Source: Gammaproteobacteria bacterium bin55
GTDB taxonomy: Bacteria > Pseudomonadota > Gammaproteobacteria > Pseudomonadales > Azotimanducaceae
Direction: 5' to 3'
NCBI GenBank assembly: GCA_002238665.1
Contig: MPMU01000012.1
Span: 1-43,168, forward strand
DNA length: 43,168 bases
The notes under the pieces were generated by a model. The model made no database searches and was not told the DNA's origin. It saw only the letters and a program-made list of their open reading frames with translations. The translations under genes and the position numbers were made by a program. How positions within the stretch are numbered: position 1 is the first letter of the stretch; every line of letters begins with the position of its first letter. Positions 33,624 through 42,461 of the stretch are shown in pieces.

Positions 33624-35183
33624 CTAGTTCAGAACAAGCCGGTCCACTTCAAACGAAGCGATATTTCGCTCCTTAGCACTGAACTCGATACCAATCAAAG
33701 TCACAGAAGTGGATGGCGTGCGATATTTTTCTGCATAGTTTCGAGACTTCAGTTGTGCCATTGCAGTCCCCTCAGCGGCCTGCTCGAGTACTTTGAATTC
33801 AAAGATATAGACACGGTCTTCAAAAGTAAAAGACAAATCCAATCGACCTGCATTGGTACTGTCTTCAACGGATATTCCCAACCCCAACCCAATGATTAAC
33901 GAGTAGAACACGCTCACATAGTGACCTTCAAAGCGAGCAATATCGTTGTTTGTGTACCACTCAAATGGAATACTTGCATAGAACGCACGTAAGACATTTC
34001 CAAATCCCTTGAGATCATCTGCCAATATTCGTTCATAGAGTGGCAGTCTGTATCTATTCCTGCTAGATTGATTCCCTACCATATAGTCCAGTAGCGCACC
34101 ATTAAGACTTTGCCGCACTTCCCTATTAGGATACCGTAATCTGTAGTATGTCTCTCCAGCTACATGCTCCTCGGATTCGATAGTTAAATATCCGGTTTGA
34201 AACAACAACGCTTCTGGTGCAATGGCTTCCACATCAAATGAGGACAGTAAGTCGCTGCGAGCCTTTAAACCGTCCAGTTGTACAGAACTGATCCTGCGAC
34301 GAATCAAGGTTTCCACTAGAAACTTAGGCGTGCCAGTCTCACTCCAATAATTGTCAAACTCGTGATTGGCAAATAACAACAATATATCAAATGGGTTGTA
34401 TACCTTAGTCTCACCGCACCAAGAATAGCCGTTGTACCAATCGCGGATAGCCTCACGGTCTAGTGATACTAGCTCAGGGGCGAAAATCTCGTCTAGGTCC
34501 CTATCTGTATACCCACATATTGCGGAATATTGAGGAGACAACGTAATGTCTCTCAGATTGTTAAGCCCCGAAAACAAATTTACTTTCGAGAATTTGCTCA
34601 CTCCCGTGAGAAAACTGAAACGAATGTGAGAATCCAGAAATTTGATGCTCGAATACAGTCCGCGCAAGTAATCTCGAAATTTCCGTGCTTGCTCTGGATT
34701 ATCGAGCGTACTAAGAATCGGTGCGTCATATTCATCAACGAGCACAACTACTCGTTGACTGGTACGTTTGTGTAAAGTCGTAACCAAGTTTCGAAATCGA
34801 TGAGGAGCAGTTTGGTAGTTGCCTGAAATGCCATGAAGAGACTCTAGATTAGCGAGTTGGTCCATGACATCAATATGAAGACTATCTGATTCGCTGAAGC
34901 TCTCTCCGCTAAAATCCAGACGTACGACAGGATACTTAACGGACCAATCCCAATTGTCGTGAATTGTCAAATCTGAGAAAAGCGTCTCATTTCCTTCAAA
35001 CAGCTCTTTCATAGTGTCCACCAGTAGACTCTTACCGAATCGTCTCGGACGGGAAAGAAAGTAGTGCTTCCCTCCATTTATTAGCTGCTGAATAAAGGAT
35101 GTCTTGTCAACGTAATAATGATCTTCTTCCCGCAATTCGCGGAACGTCTGTATGCCAATTGGCAGTTTTTTACGATTTGACAT
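33624..35183 (-). CDS. AAA-ATPase with C-terminal PD-(D/E)XK nuclease domain
   Basis: A 519-residue protein when started at ATG 35183 (MSNRKKLPIGIQTFREL), where the family's usual N-terminus begins; the frame extends upstream to 35249. It has an AAA-ATPase-like domain with FLSRPRRFGKSLLVDTM (Walker A, about 43-58), VVVLVDEYDAPIL (Walker B, 145-157) and FLTGVSKFSKVNLFSGLNNL. The C-terminal domain has D449 (GRLDLSF) and E462xK464 (FEFKV), a PD-(D/E)XK core. The family (AAA-ATPase_like plus PDDEXK_9) is widespread and often multi-copy, with unknown function; defence or selfish roles are guessed. Confidence 0.88.
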   Translation of the reverse strand: MSNRKKLPIGIQTFRELREEDHYYVDKTSFIQQLINGGKHYFLSRPRRFGKSLLVDTMKELFEGNETLFSDLTIHDNWDWSVKYPVVRLDFSGESFSESDSLHIDVMDQLANLESLHGISGNYQTAPHRFRNLVTTLHKRTSQRVVVLVDEYDAPILSTLDNPEQARKFRDYLRGLYSSIKFLDSHIRFSFLTGVSKFSKVNLFSGLNNLRDITLSPQYSAICGYTDRDLDEIFAPELVSLDREAIRDWYNGYSWCGETKVYNPFDILLLFANHEFDNYWSETGTPKFLVETLIRRRISSVQLDGLKARSDLLSSFDVEAIAPEALLFQTGYLTIESEEHVAGETYYRLRYPNREVRQSLNGALLDYMVGNQSSRNRYRLPLYERILADDLKGFGNVLRAFYASIPFEWYTNNDIARFEGHYVSVFYSLIIGLGLGISVEDSTNAGRLDLSFTFEDRVYIFEFKVLEQAAEGTAMAQLKSRNYAEKYRTPSTSVTLIGIEFSAKERNIASFEVDRLVLN

Positions 35184-35487
35184 TGTTTGATTAGGGGTTC
35201 TAAAGCAGACTCTTACGTTTATATTGAGGTAGCGATTTCCGTATACCAACTTTCTCTATTCAAAATCCTACACTCTTTCAAACTCGTAGCTTAGTATGAG
35301 TTGAGATCCTAGAACACTTAAAAGAGAAACAAACTTAATCAGGAATCATCAGTTGCGTACTCGGCATTACGCTCAAAGGGAACTGGAAGAGTAGATCAAG
35401 AACCTGCTTGAGAGTTGGAGGAGTGTTCATATTTAGATAGCACTTTCACCGTAAAATCGGCGCGCCGACATTCTGAATATCTACTCC
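35184..35487. other. Divergent gap between ATPase-nuclease and aquaporin genes
   Basis: About 300 bases without a gene. A perfect 12-bp palindrome at 35457-35468 is the only notable element. The ATPase frame can be extended to 35249 without a conserved sequence, so that part is treated as untranslated. Confidence 0.5.
35457..35468. repeat. Perfect 12-bp palindrome before the aquaporin gene
   Basis: TCGGCGCGCCGA is a GC-rich inverted repeat in an AT-richer control region, about 20 bases before the probable TTG start at 35488. It may be a regulator operator or a 5' UTR hairpin. A role is inferred only. Confidence 0.4.
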
Positions 35488-36171
35488 TTGTCTTTGAGCA
35501 CCGACTTACCACGCAAACTTTGTGCTGAAGCGATCGGTACGTGCCTATTACTGACGACCGTCGTAGGCTCAGGCATCATGGCGGCATCCTTGTCCGAAGG
35601 CAACAATGCAATTGCGCTCCTTGGTAGCACTCTCGCGACCGGGTGCATCCTCTATGTCTTAATCACAGTCTTTGGGCCAATTTCTGGCGCACACTTCAAT
35701 CCTGCTGTTACTCTCGGCTTCTTCCTACAGAAGCAGGTGACCGCTCAGTTAGCTTGTCTCTATCTGCTTGTACAAGCCATCGGAGGCGTTCTTGGTGTAT
35801 GGCTCGCGCACTTGATGTTCGAACTGCCCATATGGCAAATAGGTACGAATGCTCGTACTGGCGTGGCACAATGGATTTCAGAAGGTGTAGCCACCTTTGG
35901 CCTAGTGTTTGTCATTCTTGCAGGATTGAAATTCAGACCCCAAGCTGTGGCGGCACTTGTCGGAATCTATATCTCCGCCGGCTACTGGTTTACAGCCTCA
36001 ACCTCTTTCGCTAATCCTGCAGTCAGCCTCGCCAGGTCTTGGACAGATACTTTTTCAGGAATTGATCCCTTTCACATGCCTGCCTTTATCGTTGCACAAA
36101 TAGTTGGCGCAATTGTCGCGGTGTTGGTTTACAAATGGCTCATCCCCTCACCAGCTACACAAGACTCATAA
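35488..36171 (+). CDS. Aquaporin (MIP family) channel
   Basis: A 227-residue membrane protein with about six helices and both NPA boxes: GAHFNPAVTLG (NPA 71-73) and SFANPAVSLARSWTD (NPA 176-178, with filter Arg R183). The opening VVGSGIMAASLSEGNNAIALLGSTLATG resembles the bacterial MIP clade found with arsenic genes, though no arsenic gene is nearby. No in-frame ATG exists near the start; TTG at 35488 or 35494 must serve. Water, glycerol or neutral metalloid passage is likely. Confidence 0.88.
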   Translation: MSLSTDLPRKLCAEAIGTCLLLTTVVGSGIMAASLSEGNNAIALLGSTLATGCILYVLITVFGPISGAHFNPAVTLGFFLQKQVTAQLACLYLLVQAIGGVLGVWLAHLMFELPIWQIGTNARTGVAQWISEGVATFGLVFVILAGLKFRPQAVAALVGIYISAGYWFTASTSFANPAVSLARSWTDTFSGIDPFHMPAFIVAQIVGAIVAVLVYKWLIPSPATQDS

Positions 36172-36219
36172 GAAATCTGATCATACCTCATTGTCTGTCG
36201 CTTCTTTACATCACGGGAG

Positions 36220-36239
36220 TGACAAATCCTGTCATTTTT
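36220..36239 (+). terminator. Weak intrinsic terminator after aquaporin
   Basis: TGACA, loop AATCC and TGTCA form a short stem directly followed by five T. The stem is only 5-6 bp, so efficiency is doubtful. It overlaps the end of the convergent DUF4340 gene. Confidence 0.4.
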
Positions 36240-37173
36240 AATCAGTTCCGGGAGAAATTTCGGATTCTGCCTCGGATTCCTCGGTAACGTCCTCTACCAT
36301 TTCAGATTCCTCTTCTACCTCTACCAGCAAATCCTCAAATTCTTGATCCATGTCTTCGGCAATATAGGTTGAAATACCGAACTGGCCGGCTACCCGACTT
36401 GATGTGGCAAGCCAATCCTCTTCTTCCTCAACAAAGAACAAATCTATCTCAAATTCACCCGACTCATCAAGCAACACAAAAGACGAACGAGGTACTGCCG
36501 GCAATTCTGATTCATCAATCTCATATACGGTTAAATTGGTAAACCGTTGCACAAATGACTCTACGGACCCCGAGTCTAATTCCCCTTCCTCCGATGCGGT
36601 CCAGCCTTCGTCGCTATGCGTGAGTACAAAATTACCAATCTTTTCAATTCTGTTGATTCTGCCTTCAGGTCTAAGTAGCTGTTTGTTTAACCATGACGAT
36701 GCCTTAGAACCAAATTCATAGTTGGATAACTTCACACTATAGACAGGACCGTCTGTTCGAGCATGAACACGCTGGTACCCTGGTGAAGTACCCAGAAAAA
36801 AATCCGCCAGTACATTATCGTTGCTCTTCAGTGTAACCCGCTTTTGGAAATTCTCTTCAGTCACCTCAAAACGTTCTGCGGTGGACGCACTCGTAGCTAC
36901 CGGCCAGCCTGCATTGAGATTCGAGATTTTCTCGATCAAGTCTGAGATTTTGTTCTGATCTGCGGGCAGTCCATTGGAAAGTTCCCACAGTTCGTCGTTC
37001 TTACGCAAGTCAACAGTTTCTTCATCGGACACGATTGTCATCGCATTGACACTGGATGGATCGAAATCTAAAAACTGACCTGGTCCCTCAGGACTTTGAA
37101 ACTGTGCAGCAAAAACAATGCCGATGATCAACACTTGTACCGCAAGTGCACCTAGTAAGATCGAGACTTTCAT
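36238..37173 (-). CDS. DUF4340-domain envelope protein
   Basis: A 311-residue protein with one N-terminal membrane helix (about 5-22) and an extracytoplasmic domain. The DUF4340 pattern includes VDLRKNDELWELSNGLPADQNKISDLIEKISNL and a second copy near LTHSDEGWTASEEGELDSGSVESFVQRFTNL. The C-terminal 35 residues are strongly acidic. The ATG overlaps the upstream stop by four bases and has GGGAGAT before it. DUF4340 proteins accompany Gld-type ABC operons; the role is unknown. Confidence 0.85.
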   Translation of the reverse strand: MKVSILLGALAVQVLIIGIVFAAQFQSPEGPGQFLDFDPSSVNAMTIVSDEETVDLRKNDELWELSNGLPADQNKISDLIEKISNLNAGWPVATSASTAERFEVTEENFQKRVTLKSNDNVLADFFLGTSPGYQRVHARTDGPVYSVKLSNYEFGSKASSWLNKQLLRPEGRINRIEKIGNFVLTHSDEGWTASEEGELDSGSVESFVQRFTNLTVYEIDESELPAVPRSSFVLLDESGEFEIDLFFVEEEEDWLATSSRVAGQFGISTYIAEDMDQEFEDLLVEVEEESEMVEDVTEESEAESEISPGTD

Positions 37174-40103
37174 GCGCTATCTCCCAACATGATTTGGTAC
37201 CTTCGGTGTCTTCGTCGTCTTGAAGACCATGCGAGAACATACGTAAGGAGGACTCCTAGAATCGCCAAGACATAAATCGTAACCTCCCATACGAATTGAG
37301 TCTCTTCGTTCATAGGTGGTAACGTTCGATTGAATTGCCCTCGACCGCGAATGGACATGAGTGAACTATCTTCCACACTCCAATCCACGACATTGGCGAC
37401 TAATTGCAACGACTGACTGTATAGCGATCCGCTCGCGGAGCTAAGAAGGCGAATAGATGTATCGGAAATAAACTCAGACGAGCCTATCACAACCAAACGT
37501 GCGGACTCTGGAGAACGTTCAATTACCGAAGATACGGTACCCAAGTTATCAATTTCAATTTCTTCCTCAGATTCCTCTTCGTCTTCGTCTTCTCCTAATG
37601 CAATGTCTTCATCGTTCTCGGCTGGAGTCTCCTCGGGTTCCATCTTTAGCAATGGCGATTCATCGAAGAAACTGTCGAATCGACCTTCTACACTGATAGC
37701 TAATAACTGCGACTCAGTTACCCCTAGCGGCATAAAGGGCGTCGAGTCTGCACTCACTCGAGGCATCAGATCTGGATTCGTTTCTGTCCAGCTCTCGTCC
37801 GTACTACGAAGTAGCTCGGTGACAGTGCGACCTGCGTTGGTTTCAGCATCGACCAATATTGGCGAAGACCAAGCCAACGCGACTTGATCTAGATTTTGGG
37901 TAATCTGCGTCTCCTGTGGGAAGCCATCCGAACGAATGTCTACAAAATACGGATAGTCGAACATTTGGATTTCTTGAAACGATAATCCGCCAACCTGGCG
38001 AGTCACCGGTAATGGGAAGCGCGCGTTTTGCCGATCTAGCACCATAGTACTATCGATGGTCAATCCATGATGTGCCAGCCAATCCTCCAACCCCGTGACG
38101 GTGGGTGTAGCAGATAAAAACTGTTGGGTAAACGTGGTGCCGAACGAACTAGATGCAACGACCACGGTGCCTCCTTGCATCAGGAACTGATCAAGATGGA
38201 ACACAGCCTCTTCCGATAAGTCCTTCGGCTCTACGACAACCAGTACGTCGGTAGCGGGCTTGACTGGTCCACCTAGGTAATTTGTCTCAACTTGAAACTC
38301 AGTTTCGAGAAAAGAACGGAGTTCGTTGTATGTGGTTTGAACTTGCTGTTGTTGTTGCATGTACGGATTTTGTGGCGCGGGTACCGGTGTACTGAGGGCG
38401 ACGGTGTTCATCAGTCCGCTGGCGAACCGTTTTAATCCTTCCTCAAACGCCTTTTTGATCGGAGCTTCCTCTCTAGATTCTGGTAGACCCACACTCACGA
38501 GCACTTCATCGTCGGAAAATGTCAAATAAAAATAGAAGGTATTTGCATCAAACAAACTTGCCGCCATCGGGCGAAAACCATAGTCCGTAGAGATTTGCTG
38601 CGCTAGCGCTCCGTCCCCAGCCTCCGGGTCAACAATCTCCCATGTGAACTTCCCGTCTGATTCATCTTGCAACTCTTCAAGTACATTCTGAATGTTCTCT
38701 TTTGCTTCTACCAACTCCTCTGGTAAACGCGAGTCGTCCGAGACGTAGCCAACAAACTTTATCGGCGTGTTTATGTATGAGAACGTGGTACCACCACTCT
38801 GAAATCCTGAAATTACGGTCTTGATCGCACGAGTCAGTGCGTATTCGGGGTTATTCAGAACGACGTCAATGTTGGCTTCGTCCTGCGCTTTGATTTCGAT
38901 CAGGTCTCGAAAACCCAGTACTTCGTACTCATCGCCATACTGTACCAGGACATCGAAGTAGGAATTGACCAAGCTCGCTTGATACCGGTCCTTGATCTGA
39001 AACGGAACCGGTCGGATGCCGTACTTTGTATTTGCCTCATCTTCCATCTCCGGCGACTGCATCGGATCTACTACCTCGACGCGTACGTTAACACCGCCAG
39101 CGACTGCATATTCCTGCAACAAATCTGCCATCTGCGGCGCGAGAGGGGCTAATAGCGGATGCGTTTTTGAGCTAAAGTACCCACGAATCAACAGCGGCTC
39201 AGTCAATTGACTGAGGTAATTGTCGGTGACGGACGAAATCGAATACTGTTGAGTCTCGGTGACATCCCAACGCAGTACCTTTACAGTACTTAACCAAATG
39301 TTCGCGGCCAATATGTTTGCAATCACCAGACCAGTGACTAACTGAATGGTTCGTGGCTTGGACTTGAAGGACCTGCGGGTCCAGCCTAACTGTTGCAGTG
39401 ACAGGACATTCAGCACCAAGAAAGTGGCAGCAACAGATCCATAGTAGTAAAGATCCCTAAAGTCAAGGACACCGCGTGAAATTGATTCAAATCTTGAACC
39501 GGCTCCCAGACTTCGCAGAAATTCAGCTAGACCATGCGTGACCAAATCGGTCAACAACGGACTTCCTAGCATGTACAGCACACCACATAGGAAGGTGGTG
39601 AGAATTAACGCCACAATCTGATTGTCCGTGCGTGCGCTCACGAATACGCCGATACTCAGATAAGTAGCCCCCAACAGAATAGCCGCGGCATACCCTGCAA
39701 TTACCGGTCCCCAGTCTACATTTGAGACCAGTGAGACTGAGATCGGTAATGGGATTGTCAGCAACAGAGCGATCAACAGCAGAATCACACAGGCAATGAA
39801 TTTGCCGAGAACTAGCTCCCAGGTCTTTGCCGGTAACGTAGTAAGAAACTCGATTGTGCCTGTTCGTCGCTCGTCCGACCAGATCCGCATGGTGATTGCC
39901 GCAGCAAGAAAGATGAGCAGAATCGGCAACCACTCAAACATGGGTCGAACATCTGCAATATTCCTTGCAAAGAACGACTCAACCCAGAAGAAAACGAACA
40001 GTGTGACGCCAAGATAAACCGCTAGAAACAGATAACCAATCGGCGACGAAAAATAAAGTGCGATCTCTTTGAACGCAACCTGGTTTATGGCATTAATTCG
40101 CAT
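37170..40103 (-). CDS. ABC permease fused to GldG-like domain
   Basis: A 977-residue protein (start ATG 40103, with GGAGGG just before it; a GTG at 40115 is less likely). The first ~240 residues are an ABC-2 type permease with six helices (GldF-like), then a further helix near 260-285. An extracytoplasmic GldG-like domain follows, with TQQYSISSVTDNYLSQL and DDSRLPEELVEAKENIQNVLEELQ. After an acidic low-complexity run (EDEDEEESEEE near 845-860), a last helix precedes a basic RRRRHRR tail. In Flavobacteriia GldF and GldG support gliding; here the fused form suggests a transport or envelope role. Confidence 0.9.
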   Translation of the reverse strand: MRINAINQVAFKEIALYFSSPIGYLFLAVYLGVTLFVFFWVESFFARNIADVRPMFEWLPILLIFLAAAITMRIWSDERRTGTIEFLTTLPAKTWELVLGKFIACVILLLIALLLTIPLPISVSLVSNVDWGPVIAGYAAAILLGATYLSIGVFVSARTDNQIVALILTTFLCGVLYMLGSPLLTDLVTHGLAEFLRSLGAGSRFESISRGVLDFRDLYYYGSVAATFLVLNVLSLQQLGWTRRSFKSKPRTIQLVTGLVIANILAANIWLSTVKVLRWDVTETQQYSISSVTDNYLSQLTEPLLIRGYFSSKTHPLLAPLAPQMADLLQEYAVAGGVNVRVEVVDPMQSPEMEDEANTKYGIRPVPFQIKDRYQASLVNSYFDVLVQYGDEYEVLGFRDLIEIKAQDEANIDVVLNNPEYALTRAIKTVISGFQSGGTTFSYINTPIKFVGYVSDDSRLPEELVEAKENIQNVLEELQDESDGKFTWEIVDPEAGDGALAQQISTDYGFRPMAASLFDANTFYFYLTFSDDEVLVSVGLPESREEAPIKKAFEEGLKRFASGLMNTVALSTPVPAPQNPYMQQQQQVQTTYNELRSFLETEFQVETNYLGGPVKPATDVLVVVEPKDLSEEAVFHLDQFLMQGGTVVVASSSFGTTFTQQFLSATPTVTGLEDWLAHHGLTIDSTMVLDRQNARFPLPVTRQVGGLSFQEIQMFDYPYFVDIRSDGFPQETQITQNLDQVALAWSSPILVDAETNAGRTVTELLRSTDESWTETNPDLMPRVSADSTPFMPLGVTESQLLAISVEGRFDSFFDESPLLKMEPEETPAENDEDIALGEDEDEEESEEEIEIDNLGTVSSVIERSPESARLVVIGSSEFISDTSIRLLSSASGSLYSQSLQLVANVVDWSVEDSSLMSIRGRGQFNRTLPPMNEETQFVWEVTIYVLAILGVLLTYVLAWSSRRRRHRRYQIMLGDSA

Positions 40104-41004
40104 GAGTCCCTCCACTTACATCTCGGAAGAGCACTTCCAAATCTCTTCGCTCCGTCTCAATGCCTTGAACTGGTATTGATTGACCAACCAGTTCGGGTAA
40201 CAGCCTCTCAATGAGCTTTTCTGGAGGTTCATCTTTAGCCGATAAAAAGAATCCCCCCTCAGCACTTTCAATCTCAACAGAATCGCCAATAGCTGATGTG
40301 AGTTGCGATTGTGCCACCGGTGTGTGGAGATACACACGGCTACTCTTTCGCAGTTCTGACAGGCGTTCGTCGATCACTAGCTTGCCGTTTTGCAGAATCA
40401 GAACGCGATCACAGATTGCCTCGACTTCCTGCATGATATGTGTAGAGAGAATCACCGTTGCCGATTTGCTGAGTCCCAGGATCAGGTCCCGCATTTGTTG
40501 AGTTTGCGACGGGTCCAAGCCATTAGTTGGTTCATCCAGAATCAATAGTTTTGGTTTATGCAAGATCGCTTGTGCAACGCCAACACGCTGCTGAAATCCT
40601 CGCGATAGCGTGCCAATGGGCTCAAGCGCCCGATTAGTTAAATCCGTGGCCGCGACAGTTTCCTTGATACTCGAAGCAGACTCTGCTTCGTCCATCTGGC
40701 GCATTTTGGCTGCGAATAGAAGGTAGTCCATAACGGATAGTTCCGTATAGAGCGGACTATTCTCTGGTAGATAACCAATCTTCACTCGAGCGGCGGTCGG
40801 ATCCTGCAACACATCCGTCTCGTCTATCGTGATTGATCCAGAGTTAGGTTCCAAAAAGCCAGTCAGCAATTTCATCACGGTAGTTTTGCCGGCACCGTTG
40901 TGTCCGAGGAGACCAATGATCTCCCCTTCACCTATTTCAAAAGACACATCGTCGACTGCGACGACACTACCGAATTGACGTGATAAGTTCTCAACCTTGA
41001 GCAC
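40093..41004 (-). CDS. ABC transporter ATPase, GldA/CcmA-like
   Basis: A 303-residue ATPase with Walker A GHNGAGKTT (34-42), Q-loop LPENSPLYTELSVMDYL, signature LSRGFQQRVG (128-137) and Walker B LLILDEPTNGLDP (152-164), with H-loop STHIM. The last ~80 residues form a regulatory tail typical of exporter ATPases. It overlaps the permease-GldG start by 11 bases and heads the three-gene operon. Confidence 0.92.
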   Translation of the reverse strand: MLKVENLSRQFGSVVAVDDVSFEIGEGEIIGLLGHNGAGKTTVMKLLTGFLEPNSGSITIDETDVLQDPTAARVKIGYLPENSPLYTELSVMDYLLFAAKMRQMDEAESASSIKETVAATDLTNRALEPIGTLSRGFQQRVGVAQAILHKPKLLILDEPTNGLDPSQTQQMRDLILGLSKSATVILSTHIMQEVEAICDRVLILQNGKLVIDERLSELRKSSRVYLHTPVAQSQLTSAIGDSVEIESAEGGFFLSAKDEPPEKLIERLLPELVGQSIPVQGIETERRDLEVLFRDVSGGTHAN

Positions 41005-41048
41005 GAAAATCTCCTAATCCCGAGGTTTTTTCGAGAGCGAATTTTATT

Positions 41049-41077
41049 TTGACGAATAGGTACGAACGACGAATAAA
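41049..41077 (+). promoter_or_regulatory. Predicted sigma-70 promoter for the D-threonine-aldolase-like gene
   Basis: TTGACG (41049-41054) and AATAAA (41072-41077) are 17 bases apart (5/6 and 4/6 to consensus), pointing to the plus-strand gene at 41201 with a ~120-base leader. The leader holds a short TCCCTA/TAGGGA hairpin at 41104-41122. Confidence 0.4.
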
Positions 41078-41200
41078 GGAAATAAGCTATTTCTGTTGGT
41101 GATTCCCTACTTCATCTAGGGAGATAAAGATGCAACTACTCGATAGTTGGTTTCAAGGGAGTCACCCGTTATCCGACTTTCTCACTAGTGGATCTCAATT

Positions 41201-42343
41201 ATGAGAAATATTCCTCCAGTCAATGCAGATCTCATAGGACAGCCAGACGGAGTGTTGCTGCTAGAAACTCCTGCCTTGATTGTCGATCGAGCATCGTTTG
41301 AGCAAAACCTCGAGATTATGGCTAAGCACTGTGAGGAAAATCAATGCTCTCTACGTCCTCACGCAAAAACGCATAAATCCGTAGAAGTCGCGAAACGCCA
41401 AATACAGGCTGGAGCAGTAGGCATCTGTTGTGCCAAGATTGGGGAAGCGGAAGCATTAGCGGCTGGCGGCATTCAAGACATTTTGCTGACATCCCCGGTG
41501 GTAACTGAACGGTCTTTTGAACGGGTATTCCGCCTAGTTGAACAAGGCATTCAGTTGCAGATGGTTGTCGATGCATTCGATGTGGTCGAAAGACTTTCCA
41601 AACGGGCAGGGCAAAGAGGTTTGGCTGTTAAGGTGTTCGTCGACGTAGACACCGGTATGCACCGTACTGGCATTAGTTTCTCAGATGTTGAAAATCTCAT
41701 CAGAGTCATAGAGAACTCTCCACAGCTGAATTTTGGTGGGCTCCAAGTCTATGCCGGCAACTTCATGCATGTTCACTCGTATGACCAAAGAAAGGTGCGT
41801 GCAACCAACCTCTCGATTCGGATCAATGAACTAAGTCACAAGCTCGAAGTAGCTGGAATTCAGGTGCCTTGCATATCGGGTGGCGGTACCGGAACTTTTG
41901 ACATGGACCCGACCTTTGGTACGTTCACGGAGCTCCAAGCAGGGTCATATGCTTTCATGGATGACCAGTATCAGGCCATAGAGTACGCCAATAACCAACC
42001 TGCACCTTTTCAAACATCCCTCTTCGTTGCGACACGAGTCATTTCTAGTAATTCTCCGGGTCTAGTCACGACTGATGGTGGTTTCAAGGCGTTTGCGACG
42101 GACGACAGTCCACCTCGTCTACGAGACTTTTCATCCGATGAGTTTGAGTATCGGTTCATGGGAGATGAGCATGGTGCTGTAGTAGGCGAAAGTGCTTCCA
42201 AAAGTTTTGATCTAGGCGAGCTGATCTTCGCGGTGACTCCTCATTGCGACCCAACCATCAATCTCTACGACCATATTCATGTCATTAACGGCACGACCTT
42301 GGAGGATATTTGGGAAGTCTCTGCAAGAGGACGTTCTGCTTGA
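41201..42343 (+). CDS. D-threonine aldolase / D-hydroxyaspartate aldolase-like enzyme
   Basis: A 380-residue fold-type III PLP enzyme. LRPHAKTHKS (51-60) carries the PLP lysine K56; GICCAKIGEAEAL and DVDTGMHRTGI follow. The C-terminal metal site is PHCDPTINLYD with H348 and D350, expected to hold Mn or another divalent ion. Such enzymes cleave D-threonine or D-3-hydroxyaspartate to glycine/glyoxylate-type products, or dehydrate D-serine. The present substrate cannot be fixed. The neighbouring 2-oxoglutarate oxygenase gene could be linked metabolically. Confidence 0.88.
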   Translation: MRNIPPVNADLIGQPDGVLLLETPALIVDRASFEQNLEIMAKHCEENQCSLRPHAKTHKSVEVAKRQIQAGAVGICCAKIGEAEALAAGGIQDILLTSPVVTERSFERVFRLVEQGIQLQMVVDAFDVVERLSKRAGQRGLAVKVFVDVDTGMHRTGISFSDVENLIRVIENSPQLNFGGLQVYAGNFMHVHSYDQRKVRATNLSIRINELSHKLEVAGIQVPCISGGGTGTFDMDPTFGTFTELQAGSYAFMDDQYQAIEYANNQPAPFQTSLFVATRVISSNSPGLVTTDGGFKAFATDDSPPRLRDFSSDEFEYRFMGDEHGAVVGESASKSFDLGELIFAVTPHCDPTINLYDHIHVINGTTLEDIWEVSARGRSA

Positions 42344-42382
42344 CTTACAAACCCAAAGCGCTTCTGGAAAAATCTTCAGTCC

Positions 42383-42411
42383 ATTAAAATCTCGGTAAAA
42401 GTGGATACAAT
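42383..42411 (+). promoter_or_regulatory. Possible promoter for the TauD-like gene
   Basis: TACAAT (42406-42411) is a good -10, but the -35 at 17 bases (ATTAAA) matches only 3/6. It lies 51 bases before the ATG at 42462. Read-through from the aldolase gene is equally possible. Confidence 0.25.
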
Positions 42412-42461
42412 CTCCATGAATACCACCCCTCATCTCAAGCAACTTTTACTGGTTAAAAATC

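Noticed and set aside
35488-36171. An arsenic-resistance operon around the aquaporin
   Set aside because: The aquaporin resembles the arsenic-associated clade, but no arsR, arsC, arsB or arsM gene is found nearby.
41104-41122. TCCCTA/TAGGGA hairpin as a riboswitch
   Set aside because: A single 6-bp stem without any conserved riboswitch core; nothing more than a leader hairpin can be supported.
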